From: Allomuricauda sp.
GTDB taxonomy: Bacteria; Bacteroidota; Bacteroidia; Flavobacteriales; Flavobacteriaceae
Length of the DNA: 64,000 bases
Direction of reading: 5' to 3'
Assembly: GCF_028280385.1 (NCBI RefSeq)
Contig: NZ_JANQLX010000003.1
Location: 372,001-436,000, forward strand
The position numbers were made by a program, and so were the translations under genes. Every line of letters begins with the position of its first letter. The stretch's first letter is position 1. The notes under the pieces are model-generated. The model was not told where the DNA came from. It saw only the letters and a list, made by a program, of their open reading frames with translations, and searched no databases. Positions 38,511 through 47,475 of the stretch are shown here, piece after piece.

Positions 38511-40175
38511 ATGCCTGATCAATATGTTATTGGAGTGGATTTTGGGACCGACTCAGTTCGATCCCTATTGGTGGATACCAAAAATGGCCAGACCTTAGGA
38601 ACGGAGGTGCATTGGTATGCCAGATGGAAAAAGGGATACTATTGTGATCCTACCCAAAATCAGTACAGGCAACATACCTTGGATCATTTGGAGGGTATGG
38701 AACGGGTTGTTCGGGAAGTGGTGGAGAATGCAGGGATAGACCCCCGGTCCGTTAAGGGGATTTGTATTGATACCACGGGCTCTTCCCCCCAAGCTATAGA
38801 CAAAGATGGAACGCCTTTGTGCCTAAAAGATGGATTTAAGGACAATCCCAATGCCATGATGATTTTATGGAAAGATCATACAGCGATTGAGGAAGCCAAT
38901 GAAATTAACGCATTGGCTGGTCAATGGAAGGAGAATTATACTGAATTTGTGGGAGGGATTTATTCCTCGGAATGGTTTTGGGCCAAAATGCTACATGTAT
39001 GCCGAACGGACCAGGCCATAAAATCTGAAGCATATTCATGGATGGAGCATTGCGATTTGATGACCTATTTATTAATAGGAAGTCCCTCGCTGGAGTCATT
39101 CAGGTATAGCCGATGTGCCGCGGGCCATAAAGCCATGTGGCATGCTGATTGGGATGGTCTGCCTGATAGCTCTTTTCTGTCTACCCTGGATCCCTATTTG
39201 GGCCAGGTCAAGGATCGCTTGTACACCCACACCTATACTTCCAATCAGAAAGCGGGAAATTTATGTGAAGCGTGGGCCAAGAAACTTGGTCTTACCACAT
39301 CTACCATTGTATCCGTAGGTACCTTTGATGCCCATGCTGGAGCGGTTGGTGCTGAGGTAAGTGCGAATACCTTAGTACGGGTCATGGGAACTTCCACTTG
39401 TGATATTACCGTTTGTGATGAACATGTTATTGGAGACAGGGCGGTCAAGGGAATTTGTGGCCAAGTCAATGGTTCGGTTTTGCCGGGAATGATTGGTCTT
39501 GAAGCCGGGCAATCTGCATTTGGGGATGTACTGGCCTGGTTTAAGGATGTGTTGATGGCGCCCACGAGAGATATCATTCAACAAAGCAGGGACATCGATG
39601 CATCGCAAAAAGAAAAATTAGTCAAGAAATTGGAAGAGGACTTGATCAGAAATCTGTCCGAACAAGCTGCTGTCCTACCTCCTGAAGATACTGCACCGGT
39701 GGCTTTGGATTGGATCAACGGGAGGCGCACCCCGGACGCTAACCAATTGCTAAAATCAGCCATTGTCAATTTAAGCTTAGGGACGAGTGCCGCCCATATC
39801 TTTAAATCCCTTGTTGAGGCCATTTGTTTTGGATCCAAAAAAATAATCAACCGTTTTGAAGAGGAAGGGATAGCTATTGACTCTGTTATCGGTATTGGTG
39901 GGGTGGCCCAGAAATCTCCTTTTGTCATGCAAACCTTGGCCAATGTACTGAATAAGCCCATAAAGATTTCAGCTTCCGAACAAACCCCTGCCCTGGGAGC
40001 GGCCATGTATGCATCTGTGGCATCAGGAATACATAGTTCGGTCCAAGAGGCCATCCAAAACATGGGACAAGGTTTTAGAACCACCTATATGCCCAAGGAA
40101 AATGAAGTTCATACGTATAAAAAGATGTTTACCGAATATGAGGTTCTGGCATCCTTTGTAGAATCACAAGAATAA
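38511..40175 (+). CDS. araB: L-ribulokinase
   Basis: This 554-residue FGGY kinase has the AraB length (fuculo- and xylulokinases are nearer 480-500). It opens with YVIGVDFGTDSVRSLLVD and contains CIDTTGSSPQAID, NPNAMMILWKDHTAIEEANEIN, SYSWMEHCDLMTYLLIG, GTFDAHAGAVGAE, VMGTSTCDI and the C-terminal GIGGVAQKSPFVMQTLANVL. It phosphorylates L-ribulose with ATP, giving L-ribulose 5-phosphate, in the cytoplasm. araD follows after 1 bp, so the two are translated from one message. No L-arabinose isomerase is in the window; it may lie elsewhere. Ribulokinases are known to accept other ketopentoses too. Confidence 0.94.
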   Translation: MPDQYVIGVDFGTDSVRSLLVDTKNGQTLGTEVHWYARWKKGYYCDPTQNQYRQHTLDHLEGMERVVREVVENAGIDPRSVKGICIDTTGSSPQAIDKDGTPLCLKDGFKDNPNAMMILWKDHTAIEEANEINALAGQWKENYTEFVGGIYSSEWFWAKMLHVCRTDQAIKSEAYSWMEHCDLMTYLLIGSPSLESFRYSRCAAGHKAMWHADWDGLPDSSFLSTLDPYLGQVKDRLYTHTYTSNQKAGNLCEAWAKKLGLTTSTIVSVGTFDAHAGAVGAEVSANTLVRVMGTSTCDITVCDEHVIGDRAVKGICGQVNGSVLPGMIGLEAGQSAFGDVLAWFKDVLMAPTRDIIQQSRDIDASQKEKLVKKLEEDLIRNLSEQAAVLPPEDTAPVALDWINGRRTPDANQLLKSAIVNLSLGTSAAHIFKSLVEAICFGSKKIINRFEEEGIAIDSVIGIGGVAQKSPFVMQTLANVLNKPIKISASEQTPALGAAMYASVASGIHSSVQEAIQNMGQGFRTTYMPKENEVHTYKKMFTEYEVLASFVESQE

Positions 40176-40176
40176 A

Positions 40177-40881
40177 ATGAAGAGTAGGTATCATCATTTG
40201 AAAAAGAACTGTTTGGAGGCCAATTTGCAATTGCCAAAATTGGATTTGGTCATTCAAACCTTTGGCAATGTGAGCGTAGTTGATAGGGAAAATGCATGTT
40301 TTGCCATCAAGCCAAGTGGTGTGCCCTATGCGGAACTCAAAGCGGAAGATATTGTTATTGTGGATTTTGACAACCAGATTATTGAAGGGGATATGAACCC
40401 ATCATCGGACACCAAAACCCATGCTTACCTGTATACCAAATGGAAAGCTATTGGCGCTATTGTGCATACCCACTCTTCTTATGCTGTTGCATGGGCCCAA
40501 GCCCAAATGGGGATTCCAATTTTGGGAACCACTCATGCCGATCATTTAGTGCAGGACATTCCCTGTGTGCCTCCCATGCGGGATGAGTTGATCAAAGGGG
40601 ATTACGAACACAATACCGGGATTCAGATTGTGGAATGGTTTTCGGAACATGCCCTTGATCCCTTGGAGGTGGAAATGGTTTTGGTGGGAAGTCATGGGCC
40701 GTTTACCTGGGGAAAAAATGACAGTACCGCCGTTTACAATGCCAATGTGTTGGAGGAGCTTGCCAAAATGGCCTATTTAACCCTGCAGATCAGTCCACAA
40801 GCAGAGAGGCTCAAAGCGTCATTGATTGCCAAACACTTTCAAAGAAAGCATGGTTCCAATGCCTATTACGGCCAAAAATGA
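40177..40881 (+). CDS. araD: L-ribulose-5-phosphate 4-epimerase
   Basis: This 234-residue class II aldolase-family protein fits AraD. It has TFGNVSVVDRENACFAIKPS, the SSDTKTHAYLY loop with the catalytic Asp, the zinc histidines in IVHTHSSYAVAWAQA, LGTTHADH, SHGPFTWGK (third His), and the C-terminus HGSNAYYGQK typical of AraD. It converts L-ribulose 5-phosphate to D-xylulose 5-phosphate for the pentose phosphate pathway. The related fuculose aldolase is shorter and lacks this C-terminus. The start is 1 bp after the araB stop, and it converges on the SDR gene with only a 26-bp gap. Confidence 0.94.
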   Translation: MKSRYHHLKKNCLEANLQLPKLDLVIQTFGNVSVVDRENACFAIKPSGVPYAELKAEDIVIVDFDNQIIEGDMNPSSDTKTHAYLYTKWKAIGAIVHTHSSYAVAWAQAQMGIPILGTTHADHLVQDIPCVPPMRDELIKGDYEHNTGIQIVEWFSEHALDPLEVEMVLVGSHGPFTWGKNDSTAVYNANVLEELAKMAYLTLQISPQAERLKASLIAKHFQRKHGSNAYYGQK

Positions 40882-40907
40882 TGGGCCGGAATCTCTTTTG
40901 ATTTCAA

Positions 40908-41666
40908 TTAGAGACTTGCTCCCCCGTCAACGGGTATAGAAGTTCCTGTTACAAAATTGGAGCTTGGGGAGGCCAGCCATAAAATAGCACTTACCACTTC
41001 TTGTATCTTGCCAAACCGACCTACAGGATGCATAGCTTGGGCAGCTTTTCTTTTTTCGGGCTCATCAAATGCTCTTTGCGCCATGGGTGTTTCTATTACG
41101 GCAGGACAAATTGCGTTTACTCGAATGTTATCTTCTGCATATTCCAGGGCAACGGCTTGCGTTATGCCTACCACACCAAATTTACTGGCATGATAAGCTA
41201 CCCCGGCTCCCCCACCTTTTAAGCCAGCCAGGGATGAAATGTTGATGATGTTTCCTCCTCCATTGGATAACATGGCCTTTAACTCATGTTTCATGCATAG
41301 CCAAACGCTTTTTAGGTTTACATCCAGTACATGGTCCCAAACGGGTTCTTCATAATCCATGGCCTTGATACCCGGAGTTCCTTCCACTCCAGCGTTGTTG
41401 ATGGCGATATCCAATCTCCCAAAGGCTTTCAAGGTTTCAGTTACCATGTTCTGGATGTCCTTGGTTTTGGACATATCGGTAGGTATGAAGATGGCCTCGG
41501 CGCCCAAGGATTTTATTTGGTGCAACAGTTCCAAATTCCGTTCCTTATTTCTGGAGGCCAGCACCACGTTAGCCCCTTTTTTGGCAAATTCCAAGGCGGC
41601 TCCTTTTCCAATTCCCGAGCTTGTGCCGGTTATCAATACAACTTTGTTTTTAAAATCCATGTTCAT
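40908..41666 (-). CDS. Short-chain dehydrogenase/reductase
   Basis: This 252-residue classical SDR has VLITGTSSGIGKG (cofactor site), INNAGVEG, IINISSLAGLKG (Ser) and YHASK (Tyr/Lys catalytic pair), with the C-terminal VTGTSIPVDGG. All catalytic residues are present. It would use NAD(P) to oxidise or reduce a sugar, sugar acid or keto-sugar. It is the last gene of the minus-strand run beginning with the MFS transporter, though a 133-bp gap to the ThuA-like gene leaves room for its own promoter. The substrate is unknown. Confidence 0.93.
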   Translation of the reverse strand: MNMDFKNKVVLITGTSSGIGKGAALEFAKKGANVVLASRNKERNLELLHQIKSLGAEAIFIPTDMSKTKDIQNMVTETLKAFGRLDIAINNAGVEGTPGIKAMDYEEPVWDHVLDVNLKSVWLCMKHELKAMLSNGGGNIINISSLAGLKGGGAGVAYHASKFGVVGITQAVALEYAEDNIRVNAICPAVIETPMAQRAFDEPEKRKAAQAMHPVGRFGKIQEVVSAILWLASPSSNFVTGTSIPVDGGASL

Positions 41667-41799
41667 CTATATTCGCAATAAATTTATTGTTAGCAATAGC
41701 CCAACTTTTTGTTGGAACGGCTGAACAGAAATTCGAGCCTCCTTTCGCAGAAAAACGATTTAGTTTAAATGTGGGTATGGGAATTGGCTCCCTGTTCAA

Positions 41800-42792
41800 T
41801 TACTCCCGAATCTTTCCGTCCCATCCCCTTAAATCCTCTGTAATGCCTACCATGCCATTATTCATAATGCCTTCAAATACTAAGGGCATAAAGCGATTAG
41901 GATGTTGGTTTGCGACCCATGCCATAGCTCTGAAAAGAACAATTCGAAATTCAGGATTGTAATACGTAAATGTATGGTGACCTGTACTTGTCCCGAAAAC
42001 TTTGCCATTTCCAATCCCATAGGTCCAAAAGAGAGGTGATTCCTTTTCAGAAAGTTGGCTCGGTGGAATGGGGCCGGAGCTATCTTCCTCTGGTCCAGTT
42101 CTAACCGAACCAAGTATGTTTACATTGTCCTCTTGGTACAAATCCCAATAGAATTCATCCGGAATGGTCATTTTGTTTTGAAAACCCATAAATATTGGGT
42201 GTTTGTTATCAATGGATATGGAGTCAAAAATGGCACCCCATTTAGAGGTTCCCTCTTTCCAGGCAAATCCAAGACATTCTGCTAGTTTTTTTCCTTTAAT
42301 TCTCGGTCGCATGATTACGGTTTCATGTAAAGAGACCAAGCCACCCCCTTTTTCAACAAATGCTTTGAGTGCCCTAAATTGCTTTTTTTTCAGCTGTGGC
42401 AAATGCAGATACATTACTACTAGATCAGCATTTTGAAGTTGTCGTTCGGTAGGAAATCCAAAGGATTCCTCAACTTTGGTCTTAGGGGACTTAGATAAAA
42501 GATCAACCATAAGATCCTTTACCTTAACATAGTCATGAGCACCGGCAATATGATGTTCGTCATAACCATATACCCAAACAATTTTTAATTCCTCTTTGGG
42601 TTCTTCCACCTGAAGTTTCCCGATAATCTTATCAAGACGGGATTTCTTCATTGGAGTCTTTGGTTGCTGATACAAGTGTTGCCCAAAAACTCCAGAGATA
42701 GCACACAAAACCATAATCGTAAATGAAACAATACCCAACTTCAACTTTTTAGGTTGGGTTGAAAGGACGCCAACATCAATTACCGCTAACAT
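41800..42792 (-). CDS. Exported ThuA-like protein (glutamine amidotransferase-like fold)
   Basis: This 330-residue protein has a signal-like N-terminus (KKLKLGIVSFTIMVLCAISGVFGQ; lysines followed by a hydrophobic core). The ThuA-like fold follows: KIVWVYGYDEHHI, ADLVVMYLHLPQL, VEKGGGLVSLHET, PLFWTYGIGNGKVFGTSTGHHTFTYYNPEFR. The last block with GHH is typical of ThuA. In rhizobia thuA and thuB serve trehalose use through 3-keto-trehalose, and many Bacteroidota homologues are exported and of unknown activity. It follows another ThuA-like gene by 18 bp. The two share the fold but differ greatly in sequence. Confidence 0.85.
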   Translation of the reverse strand: MLAVIDVGVLSTQPKKLKLGIVSFTIMVLCAISGVFGQHLYQQPKTPMKKSRLDKIIGKLQVEEPKEELKIVWVYGYDEHHIAGAHDYVKVKDLMVDLLSKSPKTKVEESFGFPTERQLQNADLVVMYLHLPQLKKKQFRALKAFVEKGGGLVSLHETVIMRPRIKGKKLAECLGFAWKEGTSKWGAIFDSISIDNKHPIFMGFQNKMTIPDEFYWDLYQEDNVNILGSVRTGPEEDSSGPIPPSQLSEKESPLFWTYGIGNGKVFGTSTGHHTFTYYNPEFRIVLFRAMAWVANQHPNRFMPLVFEGIMNNGMVGITEDLRGWDGKIRE

Positions 42793-42810
42793 TGAACAAT
42801 GAAATACTGA

Positions 42811-44031
42811 TTACTTTATTGATGAAATACTTTTGTTTAAGTTCTCCCAATGCTCATCTTCCAAAAATGCGAAAGGAGTTGGGTTGTACTCTCCAATAAG
42901 GTCCACATTGGCCTTCTGGGGCACCTCCAAATCCAAACACCAGTACGTCGCATTAATGAACATTCGTCTTGTCCCTTCGGCCACTAGATCTGTGGATGCC
43001 CCTATGGTAGTGGCAAAGGCTTTTCCTTGTTTTCCTCCAGGCAATTGGTAACTTTTTGTCCAAGCTATGGGCATTAAAGGGTCGTTTGGATTGTACTCTT
43101 CATCCTCTTCTTCCCAATCCTCATCCTCTTCTTCTACTTCTTCTTCATCCTCTTCCTCTTCCTCTTCCATTTCTTCTTCCTCGTCCTCCTCCTCTTCAAT
43201 TTCAATTAAATTGGTGGTGGCCAGCTTATCATCGGAGATACGCATTCCGTAAAGGTTGTCGTTTTCGTCATAGGCTGCTTCACGATCTATCACTTGCCCC
43301 AAAACAATGGGTTGGGCATCCCCGGGTAGGGGCAATCTAACACCATACACATCTGACGGTCCCCAAATGTCACCGGCTTTAATGCCATTTAGCAAAGAGT
43401 GGTTTTGAGCACCGGGTGCCGGAATTCCTTTAGTGCTTTGATGACGGTGCACGCCATGGTGTGAAATCCATTTTTCGCCCAATACCAGTCGTCCAAATCC
43501 ATCTTTCCAAGCGTCATCGCCTTCATAAAAATTCCCGTAATGCTTGTAGCTCGACTCAATTCCCCCGTCCTCAAAATTAAAGGCATGGGTTGCCGTGCGT
43601 ATCCCAATAACGGGCTTACCGGCTTTTAGGTAGTTGTCTATATGTTGCATCTGATTATCAGGTAAAGCTCTAAATCGGGTAAATAAAATCATCAAATCCG
43701 CAGTTTCTAACTGTTCCAGACCGGGGATATTGTTAACATTGTTCGGATTCAAAATACCTGGTTTTTTGGGGTCTTGAGCGAAGAGCACGGTACAGTTAAA
43801 ACCATGTCTTTCCGTCAAAATCTTGGCCATTTGGGGAAGCGCTTCTTCAGAGCGGTATTCCTCATCTCCGGAAACCAAAACAATATGGGGTTGGTTTGCA
43901 TCGCCCTTGTAACTGATCCATTGTTGCGCCTCCGGTTGTGCAGTTTCTCCTTCAGCTTTTTGGTCCGCGCTTTTCTCTTTGCAACTCCATATAAATACGC
44001 AGGCGAAGAAAAAATAATAAAGTGATTTCAT
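42811..44031 (-). CDS. ThuA-like lipoprotein with long acidic insert
   Basis: This 406-residue protein has lipobox FIWSCKEK (Cys17). ThuA-like segments are HIVLVSGDEEYRSEEALPQM, ADLMILFTRFRALPD, GKPVIGIRTATHAF and SHHGVHRHQST, and the C-terminal WTKSYQLPGGKQGKAFATTIG...RRMFINATYWCL. Between the last strands lies a run of nearly 40 Glu/Asp residues (277-313, codons 43093-43203). The insert sits where homologues have a short loop. The protein lies between a TIM-barrel gene and a second ThuA-like gene in an operon-like run. Its reaction is not known; the family link to 3-keto-sugar use is inference. Confidence 0.86.
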   Translation of the reverse strand: MKSLYYFFFACVFIWSCKEKSADQKAEGETAQPEAQQWISYKGDANQPHIVLVSGDEEYRSEEALPQMAKILTERHGFNCTVLFAQDPKKPGILNPNNVNNIPGLEQLETADLMILFTRFRALPDNQMQHIDNYLKAGKPVIGIRTATHAFNFEDGGIESSYKHYGNFYEGDDAWKDGFGRLVLGEKWISHHGVHRHQSTKGIPAPGAQNHSLLNGIKAGDIWGPSDVYGVRLPLPGDAQPIVLGQVIDREAAYDENDNLYGMRISDDKLATTNLIEIEEEEDEEEEMEEEEEEDEEEVEEEDEDWEEEDEEYNPNDPLMPIAWTKSYQLPGGKQGKAFATTIGASTDLVAEGTRRMFINATYWCLDLEVPQKANVDLIGEYNPTPFAFLEDEHWENLNKSISSIK

Positions 44032-44057
44032 TGTATTCGTCTTTAGTTATAGCTGCT

Positions 44058-44882
44058 TTAGAGCAGCGGCTGTATTTGTGTTTGCGTGTATTTACCATCC
44101 AAGAGGGTTACTCCATCTGGATCCGTGATGGCCCGATCACATTCATCCTCAAAAATGATCCAGCCTTTGTAGTCCGTATCCACCAAATATTGGGTGATGT
44201 TTTTAAAATCGATGATGCCTTCTCCAGTGGGTGCCCACCTTCCGTCAGCGAACATATCCTTATAATGGACAAGATTGACCAAGTCCCGATATTCCCTCAT
44301 AATTTCCAAAGGCTCCATGCCACCCTTGGCAATATGACCTACATCTGGGCAATACCCAATGTGGTCTGCATTAAGGGCATTGATGATAATTTTATAATCT
44401 TCTTCCACCCGACAAATAGATCCTTCTGGGGAATTGGGGTGATGGGAACAGGTAATGCCTCTATCAACGGCACGTTCAGCAATTGTATTTAAACAGGAAA
44501 CCAAATTTCGCTGTCGATTGATCAAATCCCTGCGATCTGACCCTGGCATCTGGACCAGGAGATAGGTCGTATTTGGAAAATGGGATAGAAAATCCATCCA
44601 TTGGTCAGCTCTTTGTCGTTCGGCCTCTGTTTCTTTGTTATACCGCCAATCTTCCACATGGCATAAAACGGCCAATTCAAGATCGTGCTTGTCCAGGGCC
44701 TCTTTCATTTTGATGGGGTCTTCCAAGGTCCCAAAAAAACTGGTTTCAGGTTCTATTCCTGAAAATCCAGCTTTGGAGGCAATTCCCATGATGTGATCTA
44801 GTTTGCCCTTATAGGACTCCCCGGTCATTTGCCACGTATAGGTTTCGCAGCCAATCTTTATGCTGTCCATGGTTTTAGTCAT
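44058..44882 (-). CDS. Sugar phosphate isomerase/epimerase-like TIM barrel
   Basis: This 274-residue protein lacks a signal and is cytoplasmic. It has GCETYTWQMTG, GFSGIEPETSF, DRGITCSHHPNSP, IGYCPDVGHIAKG, LVNLVHYKDMF and WIIFEDECDRA, which supply the metal-binding His, Asp and Glu of the xylose-isomerase-like TIM barrel. Relatives are myo-inosose dehydratases, hydroxypyruvate isomerases and 3-keto-sugar enzymes. It overlaps the alpha/beta hydrolase gene by 8 bases, so the two are translationally coupled. The exact reaction is unknown. Confidence 0.88.
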   Translation of the reverse strand: MTKTMDSIKIGCETYTWQMTGESYKGKLDHIMGIASKAGFSGIEPETSFFGTLEDPIKMKEALDKHDLELAVLCHVEDWRYNKETEAERQRADQWMDFLSHFPNTTYLLVQMPGSDRRDLINRQRNLVSCLNTIAERAVDRGITCSHHPNSPEGSICRVEEDYKIIINALNADHIGYCPDVGHIAKGGMEPLEIMREYRDLVNLVHYKDMFADGRWAPTGEGIIDFKNITQYLVDTDYKGWIIFEDECDRAITDPDGVTLLDGKYTQTQIQPLL

Positions 44883-45675
44883 TGATTAAAAATTGTGTTG
44901 TCAGTTGGTTAAACCGTTCCAAATCCTCCCAATGGTGTACGTGTCCTCCATCAGGAAAGGACTCATAACTGGAATCTTTGATTCCTTCATGAAGCACTTT
45001 GGAAAATTCCGGAGGAGTAAAAATATCTTTTTCGCCAACAGTGATCAAGGTAGGCACCTTGATATTGGCTAGTCGTGCCACAGTATCGTGTTGTATGCAT
45101 GCATCCAATTGACCTTCAAAACCAAATCGAGACTGGGGATTGGAATTGGACGCGGCGGAACGTTGTCCTTCTTTTAGACTTTGCAAACCTTCTTCATAGT
45201 AAGGTGGTGCAAAAATCCAGAGCTGCAATAGCTCCATAAAATCTTCGGGATTGCTGGTAACCCGTATTTTCTTCAAGTTTTCATAAACTGTTTTGGCGTA
45301 GGTATTGAATTTGGGCCAAGTACTGATCAAGGCCAGTTTCGTTACTCTCTCGGGAAAGTTCAGTGCCAGCTCTTGGGCAATGGCTCCTCCCATGGAGATA
45401 CCGGCCACTTTTGCCGTGTCAATACCCGCATGGTCCATCACGGCTATGGTGTCCTGTGCCATCATTTTGGTGGAATATGGTCCCTTGGGCTGGTCAGAAC
45501 CGCCTACACCTCTGTTGTCAATTAAATAGCATTTAAAATGATGCTGGTATTCGGCCACATGCTTTTCCCATGTATCTCCATCGGCCCCAAATCCCATGAG
45601 CAGTACCAGCGGCTCTCCTTCGCCTTTTATTTGATATCGAATTTTTATTCCGTTGGAATCCGCGAAGTAACTCAT
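44875..45675 (-). CDS. Alpha/beta hydrolase
   Basis: This 266-residue cytoplasmic protein has the alpha/beta hydrolase plan: oxyanion region LLMGFGADGDTW, nucleophile elbow GISMGG (Ser), aspartate in GEKDIFTP and histidine in GGHVHHWED. The layout is close to enol-lactonases and esterases. In this operon a lactonase-like role on an oxidised sugar is plausible, but inferred. It overlaps the preceding TIM-barrel gene by 4 bases (45672-45675) and the next by 8, so it is embedded in a tight operon. Confidence 0.9.
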   Translation of the reverse strand: MSYFADSNGIKIRYQIKGEGEPLVLLMGFGADGDTWEKHVAEYQHHFKCYLIDNRGVGGSDQPKGPYSTKMMAQDTIAVMDHAGIDTAKVAGISMGGAIAQELALNFPERVTKLALISTWPKFNTYAKTVYENLKKIRVTSNPEDFMELLQLWIFAPPYYEEGLQSLKEGQRSAASNSNPQSRFGFEGQLDACIQHDTVARLANIKVPTLITVGEKDIFTPPEFSKVLHEGIKDSSYESFPDGGHVHHWEDLERFNQLTTQFLIND

Positions 45676-46571
45676 CCTATTTTTTTGATTACATTTTCAA
45701 CAAAGGGAATGGCCTTTTTTGCATCCACTTCCGTAGTGGGGCAAAAACAAAAATCGAAGCACCACCATTCCAGGTGTTCTACGTCTTTTCTCAAGGCTTT
45801 AAGCACCCGTTCAAAATCAATATTTCCGTTCCCAAATGGAGTATGGGTGCTGGTTTCATTATCATGTAAGGTGCCATCACTGTCAATTAAATGAAAATGA
45901 CCAATGTGTCCTTTCAGTTGCTCCGCAAGCTCCACGATCCCATTGGCAAGTATCTCTTTGGACCCGTTATGTCTAGCGCCAATGACCGAACACATATGGG
46001 CGTGACTGGTGTCAAACAGCAGCTTAAAATTTGGATGGTCAACAGCTTCCACTATGGATTTAATTTCACTGGGTTTGTTCAACCAGAATCCAGGTTCAAA
46101 CTCCCAGACCAGTGTAACACCATGCTTTTTACATAGTTCAGCGGCGCTGTGCCAAGCCTTGGCTAGGTTATCGAACCTTTGCAAATAGGTATCCAAGTCC
46201 AAATAATTGGGTGGACTAACGGTGTCTACACGTAAGGTTCCTATCTCCATGGCATTGCAAAAGTTCAGGGATTTTTCAATTTCCAAGAGGTATTCCCTTG
46301 ATTGAACTTCCGCAGGGGGCACCGCGGTAAAATCAGGAGCGTATCCTGAGATACCCAATCCAAATCCGTCAATTTGCCTGCTGAGTTCTTTGCATTTTTC
46401 AGGTGTATTGTATACATCAGGGTGGGGGTGTGGACGAAAACCATTGATCTCCACTCCGTCGTACCCAGCTTCGGCCGCATAGGACAAGAAATCTGGAAAG
46501 GACCAGGGGTTCTTTTCAAAAGGGCCAAAGGAAAACGCCCAGCTGCCTAGGGAAAATTTAGGTCTTTTCAT
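45672..46571 (-). CDS. Sugar phosphate isomerase/epimerase-like TIM barrel
   Basis: This 299-residue protein has no signal. Conserved segments are FSLGSWAFSFGP, GYDGVEINGFRPHPHPDVY, GVTLVWEFEPGFWL, FKLLFDTSHAHM, IGHFHLIDSDG and LEWWCFDFCF. They supply metal ligands (Glu, Asp, His) as in IolE or hydroxypyruvate isomerase relatives. It is one of three such barrels in this run; they are only distantly alike, which suggests successive steps and not redundant copies. It starts 13 bp after the 46585 gene stop. Confidence 0.87.
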   Translation of the reverse strand: MKRPKFSLGSWAFSFGPFEKNPWSFPDFLSYAAEAGYDGVEINGFRPHPHPDVYNTPEKCKELSRQIDGFGLGISGYAPDFTAVPPAEVQSREYLLEIEKSLNFCNAMEIGTLRVDTVSPPNYLDLDTYLQRFDNLAKAWHSAAELCKKHGVTLVWEFEPGFWLNKPSEIKSIVEAVDHPNFKLLFDTSHAHMCSVIGARHNGSKEILANGIVELAEQLKGHIGHFHLIDSDGTLHDNETSTHTPFGNGNIDFERVLKALRKDVEHLEWWCFDFCFCPTTEVDAKKAIPFVENVIKKIG

Positions 46572-46584
46572 ACGTTTACTCTGT

Positions 46585-47424
46585 TTAATCGAACCATTTA
46601 GATCGAATTAATTGAATCCCTTCCTTATAAATTTCTTCAGTAGGGGAAAAGTCCCGCCACACGTTAATGGAATTTGCAAATCGTGGAATGGCGGAGCTAA
46701 ATGCCTCAATGGTTAGCCAACCTTGGTAATTGATGGCTTTTAATGCCTCAAAGACTTCATCCCAATTTATTTGACCTTTTCCAGGGGTGCCCCGATCACT
46801 GCCACTGATGTGGACATGTTGTAGATCACTCCCTAAATGGGTTATGGCTTCTTGATGACTTTTTTCCTCGATGTTGGCATGATGCGTGTCGTAAATGGCC
46901 TTAACGTTTGGATGGTTTACATTTTTCAACAATTGTTTTAAATCTGCTGCCGTATTCACTAAATAGCATTCAAAACGGTTTAAGGCTTCGGGAGTGAGCA
47001 TAAGATTAGCTTGTTTTGCGTAGTCCCCAGCTTCATGCAGTAATTCGGCGCTCCATTTTAGTTCCTCCACTTCTGGAGGCCTACCTTCAAAATGGGCAAA
47101 AGCAGAATGAATGGGTCCACAAAGGACATCGGCTTTGAGGGCGTGGGCCCGATCTATTGCCCACTTTAAGCGATCTAATCCTTTTTGTCTGATATAAGGA
47201 TTGGTACTGGCTATGTTGGATTCCTTGGTTAGGGATGTCACGCATGTGGTGCCCATCTCCATGCCAGCAAGCTGTTCCCCAAGCGCAGCATAATGTGCAA
47301 CACTTCCTTCGCCTAATGGAATTTCCACACCATCATAGCCTGTTTCTTTTAGCTCTTCAAAGATGGGTTGAAGTTCCAAGGTCACGTAGTCGGACCATAG
47401 GAGCATGTTCATGCCAATTTTCAT
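46585..47424 (-). CDS. Sugar phosphate isomerase/epimerase-like TIM barrel
   Basis: This 279-residue cytoplasmic protein resembles D-tagatose/D-psicose 3-epimerase and hydroxypyruvate isomerase relatives. It starts KIGMNMLLWSDYVT and contains GYDGVEIPLGEG, LKADVLCGPIHSAF, LMLTPEALNRFE (Glu), VKAIYDTHHANIEE (Asp and His), LQHVHISGSDRGTPG (His) and WLTIEAFSS (Glu). The pattern GPIHSA and the spacing fit 3-epimerases of ketoses. It follows the MFS gene by 51 bp, so it is the first enzyme downstream of the transporter. A role in turning an imported keto-sugar is the most likely reading. Confidence 0.88.
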   Translation of the reverse strand: MKIGMNMLLWSDYVTLELQPIFEELKETGYDGVEIPLGEGSVAHYAALGEQLAGMEMGTTCVTSLTKESNIASTNPYIRQKGLDRLKWAIDRAHALKADVLCGPIHSAFAHFEGRPPEVEELKWSAELLHEAGDYAKQANLMLTPEALNRFECYLVNTAADLKQLLKNVNHPNVKAIYDTHHANIEEKSHQEAITHLGSDLQHVHISGSDRGTPGKGQINWDEVFEALKAINYQGWLTIEAFSSAIPRFANSINVWRDFSPTEEIYKEGIQLIRSKWFD

Positions 47425-47475
47425 TTGCTTCTTTTCTTATTATCAACCATGACTCTTTCCACTAACTGTCGATTA

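Noticed and set aside
1..40881. Complete L-fucose pathway
   Set aside because: An Fe-ADH and an FGGY kinase are present, but the kinase and aldolase-fold protein fit AraB and AraD, and no fucose isomerase was found.
43067..43252. Poly-serine protein on the plus strand
   Set aside because: It is the antisense of the acidic triplet tract of the ThuA-like gene; the same holds for a poly-serine frame at 51440-51748.
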